Positions 24,558 through 35,783 are shown, counted from the stretch's first letter. The stretch: DNA of 64,000 nt from Mesostigma viride (GCA_009746045.1 RPFO01000448.1:3863919-3927918); one strand, 5' to 3'. The notes: generated from the letters alone by a model not told the origin. Program-made: numbers and translations.

Positions 24558-25632
24558 TGGAGCTCACGTCTTTGTATCCTCGTACTGTTCCTTTTCCCAA
24601 GGTGGAGTCGGTAGACAAGCTATCGCTGACCAACCTTACCCATCGCAGCTTCGACCATTTCTCAACCAAGTTTCAGGATGTCTTCGCTATCCACTTCGCC
24701 AACTACGGGCCCAAGGCAGAGGAACGGCTCACGATGGACATCCAGAAGAGAATGGTTAGGCAGCGGATGAGCGACAGTGCCAGCGACCGCTTTGATGAGT
24801 TTTTGCGTTCTGTGGCTGGACGTGCGTGTACCGACCTCCCCTCTCTCCTGTTGGGCTTTCGCCGGTTTCTGTTACCCCAGGATCAGCTTCGCATGGATCG
24901 GGACGCACTGGCTAACTGTACGCAGGCTGGTTTGACGCTGCCACAGTTCGTGGAGCAATTCACCAACCTTAGAGCCAAGATTCCCCATGCAATGCTCTGA
25001 CGCAGAGGCGCTTCACAGACTACTGCATGGCATGGCTCCACACGTGCGACTGGATGTGGACAAGCACTTCTCCCAGTTCGACTACGTGGACTGGCAATGG
25101 GACAAGGTGTTGTCTTATGTGCTCACCCTCTGCCGTGTGCCTGCATTTTCTGTCAAGTGGGAGCCTGTGGCCACGCCAGTGCCACCCATCAAGAAGTCCC
25201 TGAACCAGCTGGATGACCTCCTAGGGGAGCTCAATGCCCTGGATCCCACCCAGGGTAACTGTTTTATCTGCAACCAGCCAGGTCACTTTGCACGGGACTG
25301 CCCCAGGCGGGACCAGTTTCCCCTTGCCACGAGAGGACCTTTTGGCGCCCTGCCATCTCCCATGCAGGCCACCCAGCCTACCTCCTGGCGTTCCTGCTGG
25401 CGATCACCGGATGCAACCAGGGTTCCAGCCCAACTTCCAGCCCTCTGGGAGGTTCCAGTCCCGCGCTCGACCCTTCAGCAGACAGGATAAGCGTAGGATG
25501 GTGAACGCTCTCATGCAGCTGCTGGCAGATGAGGAGGATGGGGGTGACGAGGATGAGCCTCCAGAACCACCTGAGCAGCTTCCACCATCGGGCAGTGGAG
25601 CACTCCCAGACCCACCTGAGTCAAAAAACTAG
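24557..25632 (+). pseudogene. Ty3 element Gag (capsid and CCHC zinc knuckle), frameshifted
   Basis: The capsid-like part is open to 25000, then the frame shifts near 24990. The second segment carries the nucleocapsid knuckle CFICNQPGHFARDC (about 25260-25301), a perfect CX2CX4HX4C. A second shift near 25370-25385 leads to the Gln/Pro/acidic tail ending at 25632. Gag binds RNA and forms the particle. The breaks may be real or consensus errors. Confidence 0.8.
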
Positions 25633-25658
25633 TTGGGTCCCCAGGTCATCCTTCTGTC

Positions 25659-26174
25659 ATGGTCAGGTCTGACCTGCCTGCTGCTGACGTTAGGCCAGTG
25701 AACACTGTGGGTGCTTCTGACCCTGCTGTCCCTGTGGGTCCTCCTGTACCAGGTCTCTTACTCAAGTTTCAGGCTAGGCTCCTCAACGTGCCAATTCCCT
25801 TGGCTCAGCCAGCTTGCTTGTTTATGATTGATTCTGGTGCTGGCAGTAATTATATTGCTGCATCCCTGGTGCAGGAGTTGAAGTTGCCTGTGTTTGCCCA
25901 CCCCACGCCTGTCATGGTGCAATATTCTGATGGCAGGAGAAGTTGCTCACCTGGCTACGTGCAGCTCATCTTCCAAGTTTGTTCATCCCAGACTTTGAAA
26001 GTGACCGCAGACGTCATTCCACTCACGGCAGCAGATGTGATTTTGGGGATCCCCTGGTTGTCTGACACTAATCCTGCTATTTCCTGGCCTGACAGGGTGG
26101 TTCAGTTCAAGGATGGGACAGTGTGGGATGCTACCTGTGTGTACGTTGCCAGGGGGGAGAAGAACAGCCACTGA
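25659..26174 (+). CDS. Ty3 element aspartic protease segment of Pol
   Basis: It contains FMIDSGAGSNYIAASLV, the retropepsin D-S/T-G active-site motif (about 25826-25870), and ADVILGIPWL, the second conserved hhG strand (about 26032-26055). The frame is intact through the protease domain and ends at a TGA just beyond it. It would process the Gag-Pol polyprotein. Confidence 0.85.
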   Translation: MVRSDLPAADVRPVNTVGASDPAVPVGPPVPGLLLKFQARLLNVPIPLAQPACLFMIDSGAGSNYIAASLVQELKLPVFAHPTPVMVQYSDGRRSCSPGYVQLIFQVCSSQTLKVTADVIPLTAADVILGIPWLSDTNPAISWPDRVVQFKDGTVWDATCVYVARGEKNSH

Positions 26175-26212
26175 GTGCTGTTCCACACAGACAGCTGTCA
26201 ATGATGGCAAGG

Positions 26213-27974
26213 GAGGGGAAACAGGTGCGAAAGGTGTGGATCAGGAGCCGACTTTGGAGGAGAAACGGGCTGCCCTACTGAAGCATGTGTGGTCTGCCAA
26301 GCATACTCTGTCTTATTTGACCACCTATCCAGTGGAACACATCTTTTTCCTGCATTTGGTGCCTAATGAACCTGAGTCTGCTAGTGGTCATTCTGTCAAT
26401 GCTGTCAGTTCTACTGTCACCACTGAGCAACAACAGCAGCATGATGCCTTGTTGGACAAGTATGGAGCCATCTTTGAGGACAAGATGCCCCAGTATCCTC
26501 CTGAGGGACCCATCACACATGTCATCAAGTTGGTAGAGGGTGCTCGTCCTCCTTTTGTGCCTATGTACAGGATGGGCCCTGCAGAGATGGCAGAGCTGAA
26601 GACCATACTTATTGGCCTGTTGGAGGCTGGTCTGATCCTCCCAGCTAACAGTCCTTTCAGTTCTGGGTGTTTGCTTGTACCCAAGCATGATGGGGGGTGG
26701 AGCTAGGAGAGGACTGCAGGAGCTGCCTTCTTCACCAAGTTTGACCTCAGGCATGCTTTCTGGCAGATCAGGGTGGCTACTGAGGACATCCCCAAGACAG
26801 CCTTTTCTACTCCATGGGGACAGTTCCAGTGGACAGTAATGCCCATGGGTGCCTCTAACAGTCCTGCCACTATGCAGATGTTTGTCAATGCCATCTTTGG
26901 CCACCTGACTGGCAATGCCCTGCCCCAGATCTCACCTGATCTTCGCAACCCCAGGTTCAAAGACATTGCCCACTTGTGTGACACTACCAGGGTGGTCTTC
27001 AGGACTTGTGTGGTCGTCTACCTGGACGACATTCTGGTACACTCCCGTACCTTCAGGGAGCATCTGGAGAACGTGGAGGAGGTCCTTAAGGTGATCCATC
27101 AGTATCATCTGTCGGTGAAGAGGTCCAAGGTGGAGTGGGGCCAAGAGGTGAAGTTTCTGGGCTACCAGCTGAGCGCTGCAGGTATGACTCCTGAGGCCAG
27201 CAAGGTCTCTGCTGTTTTGGAGTGGCCTGTGTTGAAGTCAGCTCATGATGTCAGATCCTTTCTGGGCCTGGTGGGCTGGTACCGACGGTTCATCCCTGAC
27301 ATGGCGGCCATCTCTGGTCCCCTGTTAGCCCTGCTCAAGAAGGATGTTCCCTTTGAGTGGACTGCAGCATGCCAGCAAGCTTTTGATGTGTTGAAGCAGA
27401 AGCTTACCACTGCTCCCTTGTTGGTGGGCCCCAACCCAGACTTGCCATACCAGGTTAGGTCTGATGCCTCACAGGGTGCTATTGGTGCAGTACTAATGCA
27501 AGATCATGGCAAGGGCCCTCAACCAGTGGAATACATGTCCAGGAGTATGACGTCTGCAGAACGTAACTACCCTGTTCATGAGCAGGAGCTGCTGGGATTG
27601 GTGGTGGCCTGTCACAAGTGGGAACACCTACTGAAGGGGGCTCAGTTTTCTGTGGCCAGCAGCGCCAGGATGGACAGGGCAACGAGTCTATTACCCTGAT
27701 GACTGACCACAGGCCCTTGGTACATGTGTTGGAACAGACCCGGATGAGTAAGAGGATGGCTGGATGGATGGAGTTCCTGGGGGGGTTTGGACCTTTCTCT
27801 GTGAGGTACATTCCTGGTACGCAGAATGTGGTGCCTGACGCCCTGTCCAGGAGGAGGGATTTGATGGGAAGTTTTCATGAGGACTTGGACATCTGTGCTG
27901 CCCTGATTTCTGTGGTAGAGTGTGGAGCCTTGACTAGAGCTCAGGCCAACAACCAGAAGGTTCTCAACTGTTGA
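26213..27974 (+). pseudogene. Ty3 element reverse transcriptase and RNase H, with internal deletion
   Basis: RT starts with EGPITHVIKLVEGARPPFVP-type sequence and PFSSGCLLVPKHDGGW. An in-frame TAG (26704-26706) follows, and the expected 'CIDYRALN...PLPRID' region is absent, so about 30 residues are missing before FFTKFDLRHAFWQIRV. The catalytic VVVYLDDILVHS motif is intact (about 27010-27045). RNase H begins at YQVRSDASQGAIGAVL (about 27450) and continues after a frameshift near 27660 with TDHRPLVHVLEQ. The element cannot supply RT from this copy. Confidence 0.85.
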
Positions 27975-29640
27975 CACCACCTGTAGGGAATAACGGTGGT
28001 CCCGTGATGCTCATCGACCAGGGCTCTGTCCCAGAGTTGACAGGCGTCCAGGAGGGTGTCCAGTCACTGTCTGACAGTCTTAGGAGAAGTCCTGACGGTG
28101 TGGTGCCCACTCCCACAGTGCAGCCAGGTGAGGGAGACCCTGCTAGGCGCAGCAGAGGTAGGCCCAGGAAGTGGGTCATGGACCCTGTGTTGGTAGGCCG
28201 GTCCAAGGTGTTGGCCTCTCAGGTGATGGCAAGGTCAAAAGGGCCTATAGCTACTACTGTCTCATCCAAGCAGTTGGTGGCTAGCCCTGGGCAGGAAGAG
28301 GAGATGCAGATGCAGCCCCTGGGACCTGACAAGGACCTGGTGTTGCCTAATCCTTTAAATATTTCCCTGCTGGACGTCATCAAGGCCTTCACCAAGACGG
28401 AGGACATGGCTACTGCAGCTATCCAGAGGGGCAACTTTGGCAATAGACCTGTAGAATACTGGGAGGGCGTTCTGTATGTTCACACTCATGATGCAGAGCA
28501 CACGGTGACTAGAAAAGTGTATGTGCCTGAGATGGCCATTCCCACAGTGTTACATTGTTTCCATGACGATGTGACTGCGTGTCATCCTGGTTATGCTAAG
28601 CTACTTCATGAGGTGCAGCAGAGGTTTTGGTGGCCTGGCCTTTATCAGGATGTTAAGGCCTACGTGGATTCCTGTGACTCCTGCCAGAGAAATAAGGTCA
28701 GGAACCAAGCCACGCCCATCTTTCCCATGGCTATGCCCATTCCCCTGCGCCCTTGGATCAGTGTGACTATGGATTTTATCTGTGGTCTCCCATGTCAGAT
28801 GGTGGCAATGACAGGATCCTTGTGGTCATGGACAGACTTTCCAGGATGTGCCATCTGATTCCTTGCAATACTCATCTCACCGCTGCACAGTGTGTGGATT
28901 TGTTTATGAAGGAGATCTACCGTCTGCACGGCATGCCTAGAGTGATCATCACTGATCAGGACCCCCTTTGGTGTCAGGGTTTTGGAAGTCATTCTTTGAC
29001 ATCCTAGACACTAAGCTGGCCTTCGGTGTGGCATACAGGTGTGCCAGTACTGGGGCGGTGGAGAGGATGAACAGAATTGTCAGGGAGTGTCAAAAGCACT
29101 ATTGTACCCACGACAACAAGGACTGGGACAAGAAGCTACCTTTCATAGAGTTCGCAATCAACAACTCTCCTCTGGCTCCTCACCAGATGTCCCCCTTCGT
29201 GATCTGCAATGGCCAGTGTCCCTTGACACCATTCGACTTGGAACTGCCTGACAGAGACGCTGAAGGCCCTTTCCAGCGACGTCTTGGTTCAGTCCAGCAG
29301 TTGTTGGCTTCCTTCCAGGAGGCTCACAGCATTGTGGCTACCCAGCTGTTGAGGACACAGGACAAGTACCTGACTAACGCCTGGCAGCAAACGGTGGCCA
29401 GTCATTCCTTTGTAGCTCCTGGGGACTTGGTGTTGTTGGAAGCCAACAGAGTGCTGCCTGAGAAGGAGCAATGCAGGAAACTGCAACCACTCTGGTTGGG
29501 TCCTTACCCAGTGTTGGCCACCTTTCACTATGGTACCGTGGTCCAGGTCCAGGTGCCTTCTCACTGGAAGCTCAGGAATAATATTTTTCACCTAGCACAG
29601 CTGAAGCTGTACAGGCGTAACACCTTGCCAGGCAGATTGT
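27971..29640 (+). pseudogene. Ty3 element integrase, frameshifted
   Basis: The zinc-binding region is present (HDAEH..., then CDSCQRNK near 28673-28697). The catalytic core has TMDFICGLP (first Asp, about 28770), TDQDP (second Asp, about 28950) and GAVERMNRIV (Glu, about 29054). Frame changes occur near 28783 (one C short in CCCATG) and 28975 (one G short in TTTGGTGTC), both in small homopolymers. A C-terminal segment with HLAQLKLYR (about 29590-29615) precedes the chromodomain. Confidence 0.85.
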
Positions 29641-29647
29641 CTGCCCC

Positions 29648-29920
29648 TTGCCTTATGAGTTGGATTCTGAGGGGGAGAAGATCTATGAAGTGGAGCGGTT
29701 GTTGGCTCACAGGGTGAAGGGGAAAGGTCGTACTAAACAGCTGCAGTTTAAGGTACACTGGAAGGGAGAGCTAGAGGTGACTGCTACGTGGCTGTGGTTG
29801 TCTGATCTCACCAACAGTCACTCTGCTGTACTAGACTATTGTCAGCGTCATGGGATTACCTTGCCTGAGTGGTATGTCATGGGCTCTGAGCGGTGTGCTC
29901 CCCTTCATAGCTCCCAGTGA
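29648..29920 (+). CDS. Ty3 element chromodomain (Pol C-terminus)
   Basis: YEVERLLAHRVKGKG, then LQFKVHWKG and TWLWLSDLTNSHSAVLDY, match the chromodomain pattern (aromatic-E-V-E, W-x-G, W/W-P-x-x-N-L-like end). In chromoviruses this domain steers integration, often to heterochromatin. Confidence 0.85.
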   Translation: MPYELDSEGEKIYEVERLLAHRVKGKGRTKQLQFKVHWKGELEVTATWLWLSDLTNSHSAVLDYCQRHGITLPEWYVMGSERCAPLHSSQ

Positions 29921-29967
29921 GCACTGCTAACTCCCCTTTTGGTGCTGTGTGTCTGTGGTTGCCAGCC

Positions 29968-30697
29968 ATGGCAGACTCCCATCCTGAGGGGACACCCAGG
30001 CCACCTGCCCAACTCCAAGAGGACGTGAGGGCTACTACGTATGTCTTTCAGCACGACTACGCTGGCCCCAGAGCCCCAGGTCCTTCGATCCAGGAAGACG
30101 CTGGGTTTGTGGAAGCCCATTTTCTCAACCTGTTCCAGCGTATGGTACATGATCAGCAACGGCACGAGCAGCGTCACGGGGCCTTGATAACAAGGTTGAT
30201 CATGTGGAGGGTCTGGTTACTCAGATGGCAGAACACTTGAGGGCTGGGCACATTCCAACTGTGGGTTCTGCTGTGCCTGCAGCCTTCTGAGGCTCCAGGT
30301 AGCTCAGGAGGCTATCCCCACCCCGGTGGCCTCAGTCCCCTCCTCTACGGAGGCTCCTCCACCCCCTAAGGTGGTGGTACACTTGCCCAGGTCTGTTGTC
30401 CCAACAAAACAGGTGGAGCAGTTCTTGGACCACCGTAAATGTGTCCTGAAGTGCGAGTGGTGTAAATCCTTGTACACAGCCATGCAGGCCTTGGACCAGA
30501 CAGTGGTGGAGGAGGGTGAACTAGTACCTGAGGGTATGGTAGAGTTGGCCCTGGACTGTCTGCCCCCCAGTCTTTGTGAGATTGGTTCACCCATGGTGGC
30601 TTACATTATGCACACCGTCTTTGCAGTGTACCCGTGGCCTTCGTTTGACATGAGGCCGGTGGAGGGCCAGGACTTGATGGCAGGCTCTGCCCAGTGA
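29968..30697 (+). pseudogene. Ty3 element additional 3' ORF (env position), function unknown
   Basis: It begins at ATG 29968 in a good context (GCCATGG) and is open to about 30200 with a coiled-coil stretch (HFLNLFQRMVHDQQRHEQRH). After a shift it continues to 30697 with Pro-rich then compact sequence (KQVEQFLDHRKCVLKCEWCK). No signal peptide, membrane segment or known domain is seen, so nothing supports a true envelope protein. A further ~0.9 kb without an ORF separates it from the PPT. Confidence 0.5.
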
Positions 30698-31594
30698 TCT
30701 GAGACTCGCCTTTGCAGAGCTCAAGCCAGTTGGTTATTCCCAGACCTACACTGAGCTATCGAGCAAGCTGTCAAGCAGGGAGAGTTTGACATGACTCCGT
30801 CGTCCAGCTGCTCTGTGATGTCATGTTTTCCACACAAGGACAGCACGGTCTTTCGTGGGGCTGCAGTTACCAAAGTTCCCTAACGAGCTGAGGGCCAGGC
30901 TCACGCCCTTGAGGGTGCTGGTACCCATCTTGGGGCCAGGTGGGGGCCTATCAAGGCCTTTCTACAGCTGTGGTGGGCCTATAGCAGCTGGCTATGTCGC
31001 CATAAGACTGCCAGTGGCTGGGTCTTCGACCCCTCCGACAGGCTGTGGTTACTCTGTCCTACCCTGCCCAGTGCAGTAGGTTTTCAGCTGAGTTGGGCAA
31101 GGCTGCTGAGACCTGCTGGCTATTCAGGTCAGCAGGAACTGGCCAGATCTGGTGTCCATGGTGGAGCATTTCCCAGTGTTTGGAACGAGGGGGAAGGATA
31201 CGAAGAAGGGGGATTGGTTCACACTGTGAAGGGTTTCCAGGATGGTTGGAGATGGGCTGTGGAGTGAGGTGGGGATCCAGAATGGAGGAGGCCAGTTCTG
31301 ATGTCCAGTCCAGATTTCCAGCAATGACAGTTCTGGGTTCATGGTAGTCTGCAGTTGTATTATCCAGGCATGGTTGCCTGTGTGTTAGTCACTTGATGAC
31401 ATTTCATCTGTGGGTGAATTTGTCTTATTCAGGGTTGACATGATCAGATGAAATGAGATAGGAGGCCCTTTGGGGATGTAAAAACCCACTTGCTTGTCCC
31501 AAGAGGTGGTGGACTTCCTGTTTATGTTGTGTTGTTTTGTGGAGGTTGTTGTTTTTATTCTTCTTGGCTTCTAGGAACTGGGAGTTCCTGTCTT

Positions 31595-31604
31595 GAGGGG
31601 GAGA
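31595..31604 (+). promoter_or_regulatory. Polypurine tract
   Basis: GAGGGGGAGA lies directly before the 3' LTR (TGTAACAACC at 31607). It is the usual plus-strand primer position. Confidence 0.8.
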
Positions 31605-31606
31605 TA

Positions 31607-32313
31607 TGTAACAACCAAATGTTACATCCAAAGTTTTCCTACTGTTGATCTTATTATGAGTTCTTGAGGACAATTATTTGAGAAGTTAGGAGGCTTGACG
31701 TCTATTGGATATTGGGCCTGCTGAGATCTGTCGAAATTATTGTTCTACCCTCATTGGTCGTGGCCTGATCCACGTAGGGTACTTTGCATGGTTTTGTTCA
31801 GTCAGTCATAGATTCTCCTTAATACCGTTGTACCTGATGGATCTGGCTCCAGATCATGGAGATTCAGTATGTGCTGGCTTTGTGCTGTGTTGAGGATTCG
31901 GAGGATAAGATCTTATCTTGAGTGATCCTCACTTTTGATTGGTCCTTCCGGGTTAGGGTTGAGCCGACTCTGCGAACACGCTGACTTTTATCCTGTTGGT
32001 AGTGGTCGTGCATGTGTGCGTACGTGAGAGCTAAAGCGCTATGGTGTAATTCAAGGGTTTCCTTGTTTCATCAATCAAACAACCCTTGCTAAAAGTCAAC
32101 TATAACTTCAACAGATAGTCGACTTGGATATAACTTGTCTGTTGTGTCTAACAAGGGTGGGGACTCATTCCCTTAACTGTTGAAGATCCATCTTCATTGC
32201 TTCTCTGGACGTGAAGTTATCTGTCGCGACTCCAACCCAGGTATAAAGATCTTTTCACGCTAATGTTGATACCGACTGAGGCTGTTGCAAACACAACATT
32301 TTTAGTCGTTACA
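31607..32313 (+). repeat. 3' LTR (707 bp)
   Basis: It starts TGTAACAACCAAATG and ends TAGTCGTTACA. It preserves the uninterrupted site (CCCTTAACTGTTG) where the 5' LTR has the MITE. Confidence 0.97.
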
Positions 32314-32318
32314 GCTGT

Positions 32319-33415
32319 CCTCTACTGTAATGGCAGACGAGGCGGTAGTATAGCGGCTATCCTCAGGATCAATAACCTCCACCTGCGGACTTCTACCCTG
32401 GCTAGCAACGGGCCGCGGGGCCCGTGGGGAGAAAACAGGAGCATACCCCTCGGGAAGGTGCTTATCGCAGATGGCAGCCCATTTCTCCTTGTCAATCATG
32501 CGGGCGCGGAGTACGGATAGTCCCAGAAGCCCTGCATCTTCAAGCAGTTGTGTCACATAGGTCCGGTTCGCGCCGCGCCGGTGCCCGGCGCGCGCAAGTT
32601 TGCCAGTGGGTTGCGATGGGACAAGGGGACCCTGCCATAGGAGGAGGTGTCTACCTGGTTGGCCCGTCTTAATTAAGCCCCCCGGCAGGGCCCACATCGG
32701 TATTCACCTGGTCTGTGCGGGCAAGATGGCCGGCAAAGAGGAGGCGGCGGTGTCGGATGGTATGGGTGACAAGAGGGAGCTCACAGTAGAGCTCGGCCCG
32801 GGTGCGGCGTTCTTGGTAGCGGACGCCGAGGATATGACGGAGCATTCGAGTGACGGTGCCGTCAAGCTGCTGGCTCAGCGCCTGGTCCAGGGTCCACGCC
32901 TCGCAGCCATAAAGGAGTGTCTGATCAGAATAAAGGAGGATGCTGAGGACAAGGGCCTTGAACAGAATGCGCTTGTGTCGCTCACTCAGGTAGCGGCAGG
33001 TCCAGAACCTGTCGAGGCGGCGGAGGGCCGCCCAGGCCTGGCCAATGCGGGTGTTGATGTCGTCGGCCGTGGAGGGAAGCCAGCTGCCAAGGAGCTTGAA
33101 GCGCGTCGCCGGGGGAACGGGGCTGCCGTCCAGCAAGAGGAGGGTGGGTGGGGCTATCCCAGCAGGGAAGCCGATGGCCACTATGACCTCCGTTTTCTTG
33201 CTGATCATAAGCCCCACCGCTCGCGCTTCCAGTGATAAGCTGTCTAGCCAGAGTTGGGCTAGCTCCGGGGTTTCCACGAGTGTCGTGTCATCAGCGTAGA
33301 TCAGATCGCTCAGGCGGTAGGGTGGGTCAACCCCGCCGTAGCTGGCGTACTCCGTGACCTCGATCCCCGGCGGGCGCCCCTCCACCCGGGCGAAGCGGGC
33401 TTGTGCACGCCGCAT
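32319..33415 (-). pseudogene. LINE ORF2 fragment: reverse transcriptase C-terminal half
   Basis: The minus-strand translation contains the RT active-site motif LIYADDTTLVE, followed by thumb/connection-like sequence (LLYGCEAWTLDQALSQQL) and a C-terminal RHRRLLFAGHLAR segment of the kind seen in RTE/CR1-type LINEs. Fingers, endonuclease and ORF1 are missing. A frameshift near 32670-32695 separates two open segments. The other copies show that the protein normally ends in SSDEDYIPI and a stop, which the Ty3 insertion cuts off. It cannot be functional. Confidence 0.85.
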
Positions 33416-33416
33416 A

Positions 33417-34199
33417 CACCGTCCGCATTGGAAGTTCTAACTAAATAATTAGCTTCTGGAAAATGTTCTGGCTGAAAACCATAAAAAAAACAAAAGAAAA
33501 TTAATTAATTAACTCCGGGGGCTGAGGACTGGACTCAACAAACAAACAAACAAAATTAATTAATTAACTCATGTGGGCACGGGGTCGTCGCCCTGTGAGA
33601 AAACAAACAAACACTTTATATTATATAAAAGTACATAAAACCTTCGAAAATACCTTGGACAGGCGGGGAACATGAAATATCGTGAAAATCGAAAAAAAAC
33701 CGCGAGACTCAGGCCGAGCGCGGGGTGAGGCGCGAACCAAGTGAACCGCTTTTGCATCCAGCAATCCACGCTCTACTGCCTCGGCAGGGCACGTCGGTCG
33801 GTACTCTGTAGAGGCTGAGGCCTGAGCGTGTCTACAGATGTACATGTAAGATGTACTACTCATGTGCGATACTTATGGGCCTTGAGCAATTAAATAGGGT
33901 ATCACTGACCTGAGACCTCCACTGACTAGTGACTATAGCCTGTGGCCGCCGAAAGGGGGGCCGCCGGGCCGGGTTGGGGACGGCGTGTACCATATCTACC
34001 AAACAAACAAAAGAAATTTAATTAAATAAGTACCCACGTGCCTTGAACGGCTGCAGGACAAACAAACAAACAAAAGGTTTTAATTAAATAATAAAAACCC
34101 GGGACTCTAACTGGCTCCCCAACAAACAATCCAGGGTTATTCGTAATGCAAATACGGCAAAAATTGACCCATAATAACAAACTTCCAATGCGGACGGTG
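33417..34199. mobile_element. TIR element (MITE, 783 bp) with TA flanks
   Basis: CACCGTCCGCATTGGAAGTT at 33417 is inverted at the right end (ending 34199). TA dinucleotides flank both ends (33415-33416, 34200-34201), as for Tc1/mariner-type elements. The inside is AT-rich with repeated CAAACAAACAAA and TTAATTAA blocks and no transposase. It abuts the 5' end of LINE copy A. Confidence 0.75.
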
Positions 34200-34201
34200 T
34201 A

Positions 34202-35783
34202 ATTTAAAGGAGATATTATAATTTAATTGATTTTCATGGCATGTCTAGGATTGCGTCCAGGTATGCATGCATCACATAAACATGATTACGACTCTAGATA
34301 GCTGCTGCATGTGACTGCACCTGTGGCCTGCCTCGGCAGTGAGAAAAGGATGGGTGCCTCTGCCCCCTTCTTATTGTGTAGCAATCAGGGAGGAAAGCAC
34401 TACAATTTGTAATATTGCATGCGCTCCACGACTCCCCAACGGCAGCACGTGACTACCACCTACATTGTTGCCCATGGAGCCAACAAATAATATGTCCGAG
34501 TTGCATTGGGCATATTTCGAGTTGCACTGATCCAACAGTTCCTATCGCTAGAAGATGGCTGCAACACTGCTTTAAGTGTGTTGCAATCTGCATGCCAGGC
34601 CACGTTGTGCAAAACATGGCATGCCTACGCGCTCACTGGCTTATTCATAGGGGAAACTTTGCAAAGCTGGCCATGTCAGCCATGATAACTAACAGCTTCG
34701 CATGTGCAAGAGTAGCAACTAAACCTTGAGCTTAAGAATCCATTAATGCGGCACATGCTTGGAACAGGATTCCACCATAACTTATTGGTTGTCAAGTTTT
34801 GATAGTCGAGCAAGCTGGATAATGTCCATAATTGCTGCCGGTTTCTAACATAATTATTCATCCTTATCCTCCAAGTCCAACCCATCCTCTGTCACTGCAT
34901 GTGATGACACGGGCCGTGTGTCGGGCTTTTCAAACGACCCCACCATCTTGGATCTGTTGCAACGCACAAGCACAAACAGAGTACAAACAGACAATGACAA
35001 CGGGCGACAACGGAGCAGGCTGAGCACCACCACGAACCCACGACATATGACGTCATACGGTGATCACAGCTTCTCTCCCCTACCAACCAAATATCCTATC
35101 AAATATCATGTCACATCACATGTTATACCATTTATCATGGAACATATGTCCCATTGACTATCAAATATCATGTCACATCACATGTTATACCATTTATCAT
35201 GGAACATATGTCCCATTGACAGCATACAAGTACCATGCTGACCTGCAGCAAGACCGACAGTTTTTATGCATTGAAGCGCACATAAACAAGCACTAATGCG
35301 ACCTTGACCGCGGACAAGGCAAAAAACTCCTCTTGCACCCCATTGTGTCACATGCCTGGCCAGGAAACTGGCCACATCTTCCTTCAATCGCATCTGTAAT
35401 CTGTTTCAGGCCTCCATGGCCACACAAATCAAAATGACCCTCATGTCAAGCTCTACAATCTAGCTGCAGCGTCTACCCTTCCATCTCAGTATAAAGAAAC
35501 CATAGGGTTCAGATAACCACGGTCGCCTCGTGAAGCTCTGCAACCTAGCTGTTGTACGTCTACCCTGCCATCTCAGCGCAAAAACTATCTAAGTATTCAC
35601 AGAACCACATTTGCCTTTTCTGCTATCAAATGATATCTACAAAGGACGGCCCCCTCCCGAGAAATTCCTCACACAATGCTAGCGACAGTGCGCCATAGCC
35701 AGATTTTGACTTTAAACCAAGTTCCGGTTAAAATGAGCCAGCTGCATTCAGCCTATAACAAATTACCCATAATGATACTGACC
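34202..35783. other. Intergenic or YPEL 3' region with small duplications
   Basis: No long coding frame. It contains a perfect 62 bp tandem duplication (35097-35220) and a diverged ~85 bp duplication (about 35448-35615). The last exon of the YPEL gene should lie here on the minus strand. Candidates follow CAG acceptors near 34899 and 35745, but neither is convincing. Confidence 0.5.
35097..35220. repeat. 62 bp tandem duplication
   Basis: Two identical head-to-tail copies beginning TATCAAATATCATGTCACAT. Confidence 0.95.

Larger units (their letters stand above)
22304..32313 (+). mobile_element. Ty3/gypsy chromovirus-type LTR retrotransposon (10,010 bp)
   Basis: It has TG...CA LTRs, a 5 bp target duplication GCTGT (22299-22303 and 32314-32318), a primer-binding site resembling initiator tRNA-Met, and a purine-rich PPT. 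Domains run Gag, protease, RT, RNase H, integrase, chromodomain, which is the Ty3/gypsy order, and the chromodomain places it with chromoviruses. The LTRs, with the MITE removed, are both 707 bp and I count only two differences (near 22509/31812 and 22530/31833), so insertion was recent. Nevertheless pol is split over several frames and part of RT is missing. It is inserted in a LINE and hosts a MITE in its 5' LTR. Confidence 0.95.
22111..33416 (-). mobile_element. LINE retrotransposon copy A, 5'-truncated, interrupted by the Ty3/gypsy element
   Basis: On the minus strand the order is: RT C-terminal half (33415 down to 32319), a break caused by the 10 kb Ty3 insertion, then the last codons, stop and 3' UTR (22303 down to about 22170), ending in an AAGT/ACTT tail at 22111-22165. 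Two other copies (35795-36117 and 56585-56948) show the uninterrupted 3' end, which proves continuity across the insertion. The GCTGT at 32314-32318 repeats 22299-22303 as the target duplication of the intruder. Confidence 0.85.

Noticed and set aside
29968-30697. Envelope gene of an errantivirus-like element
   Set aside because: No signal peptide, hydrophobic anchor or cleavage motif is visible; kept only as an unknown ORF.
34870-34899. Candidate last YPEL exon on the minus strand (short, ends in GLGG and stop)
   Set aside because: Phase fits but the acceptor is weak and the residues do not clearly match the family's C-terminus.
35714-35744. Alternative last YPEL exon reading LAHFNRNLV and stop on the minus strand
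   Set aside because: Resembles the animal YPEL end (ELAHMI...) but its phase does not match the donor at 36143.
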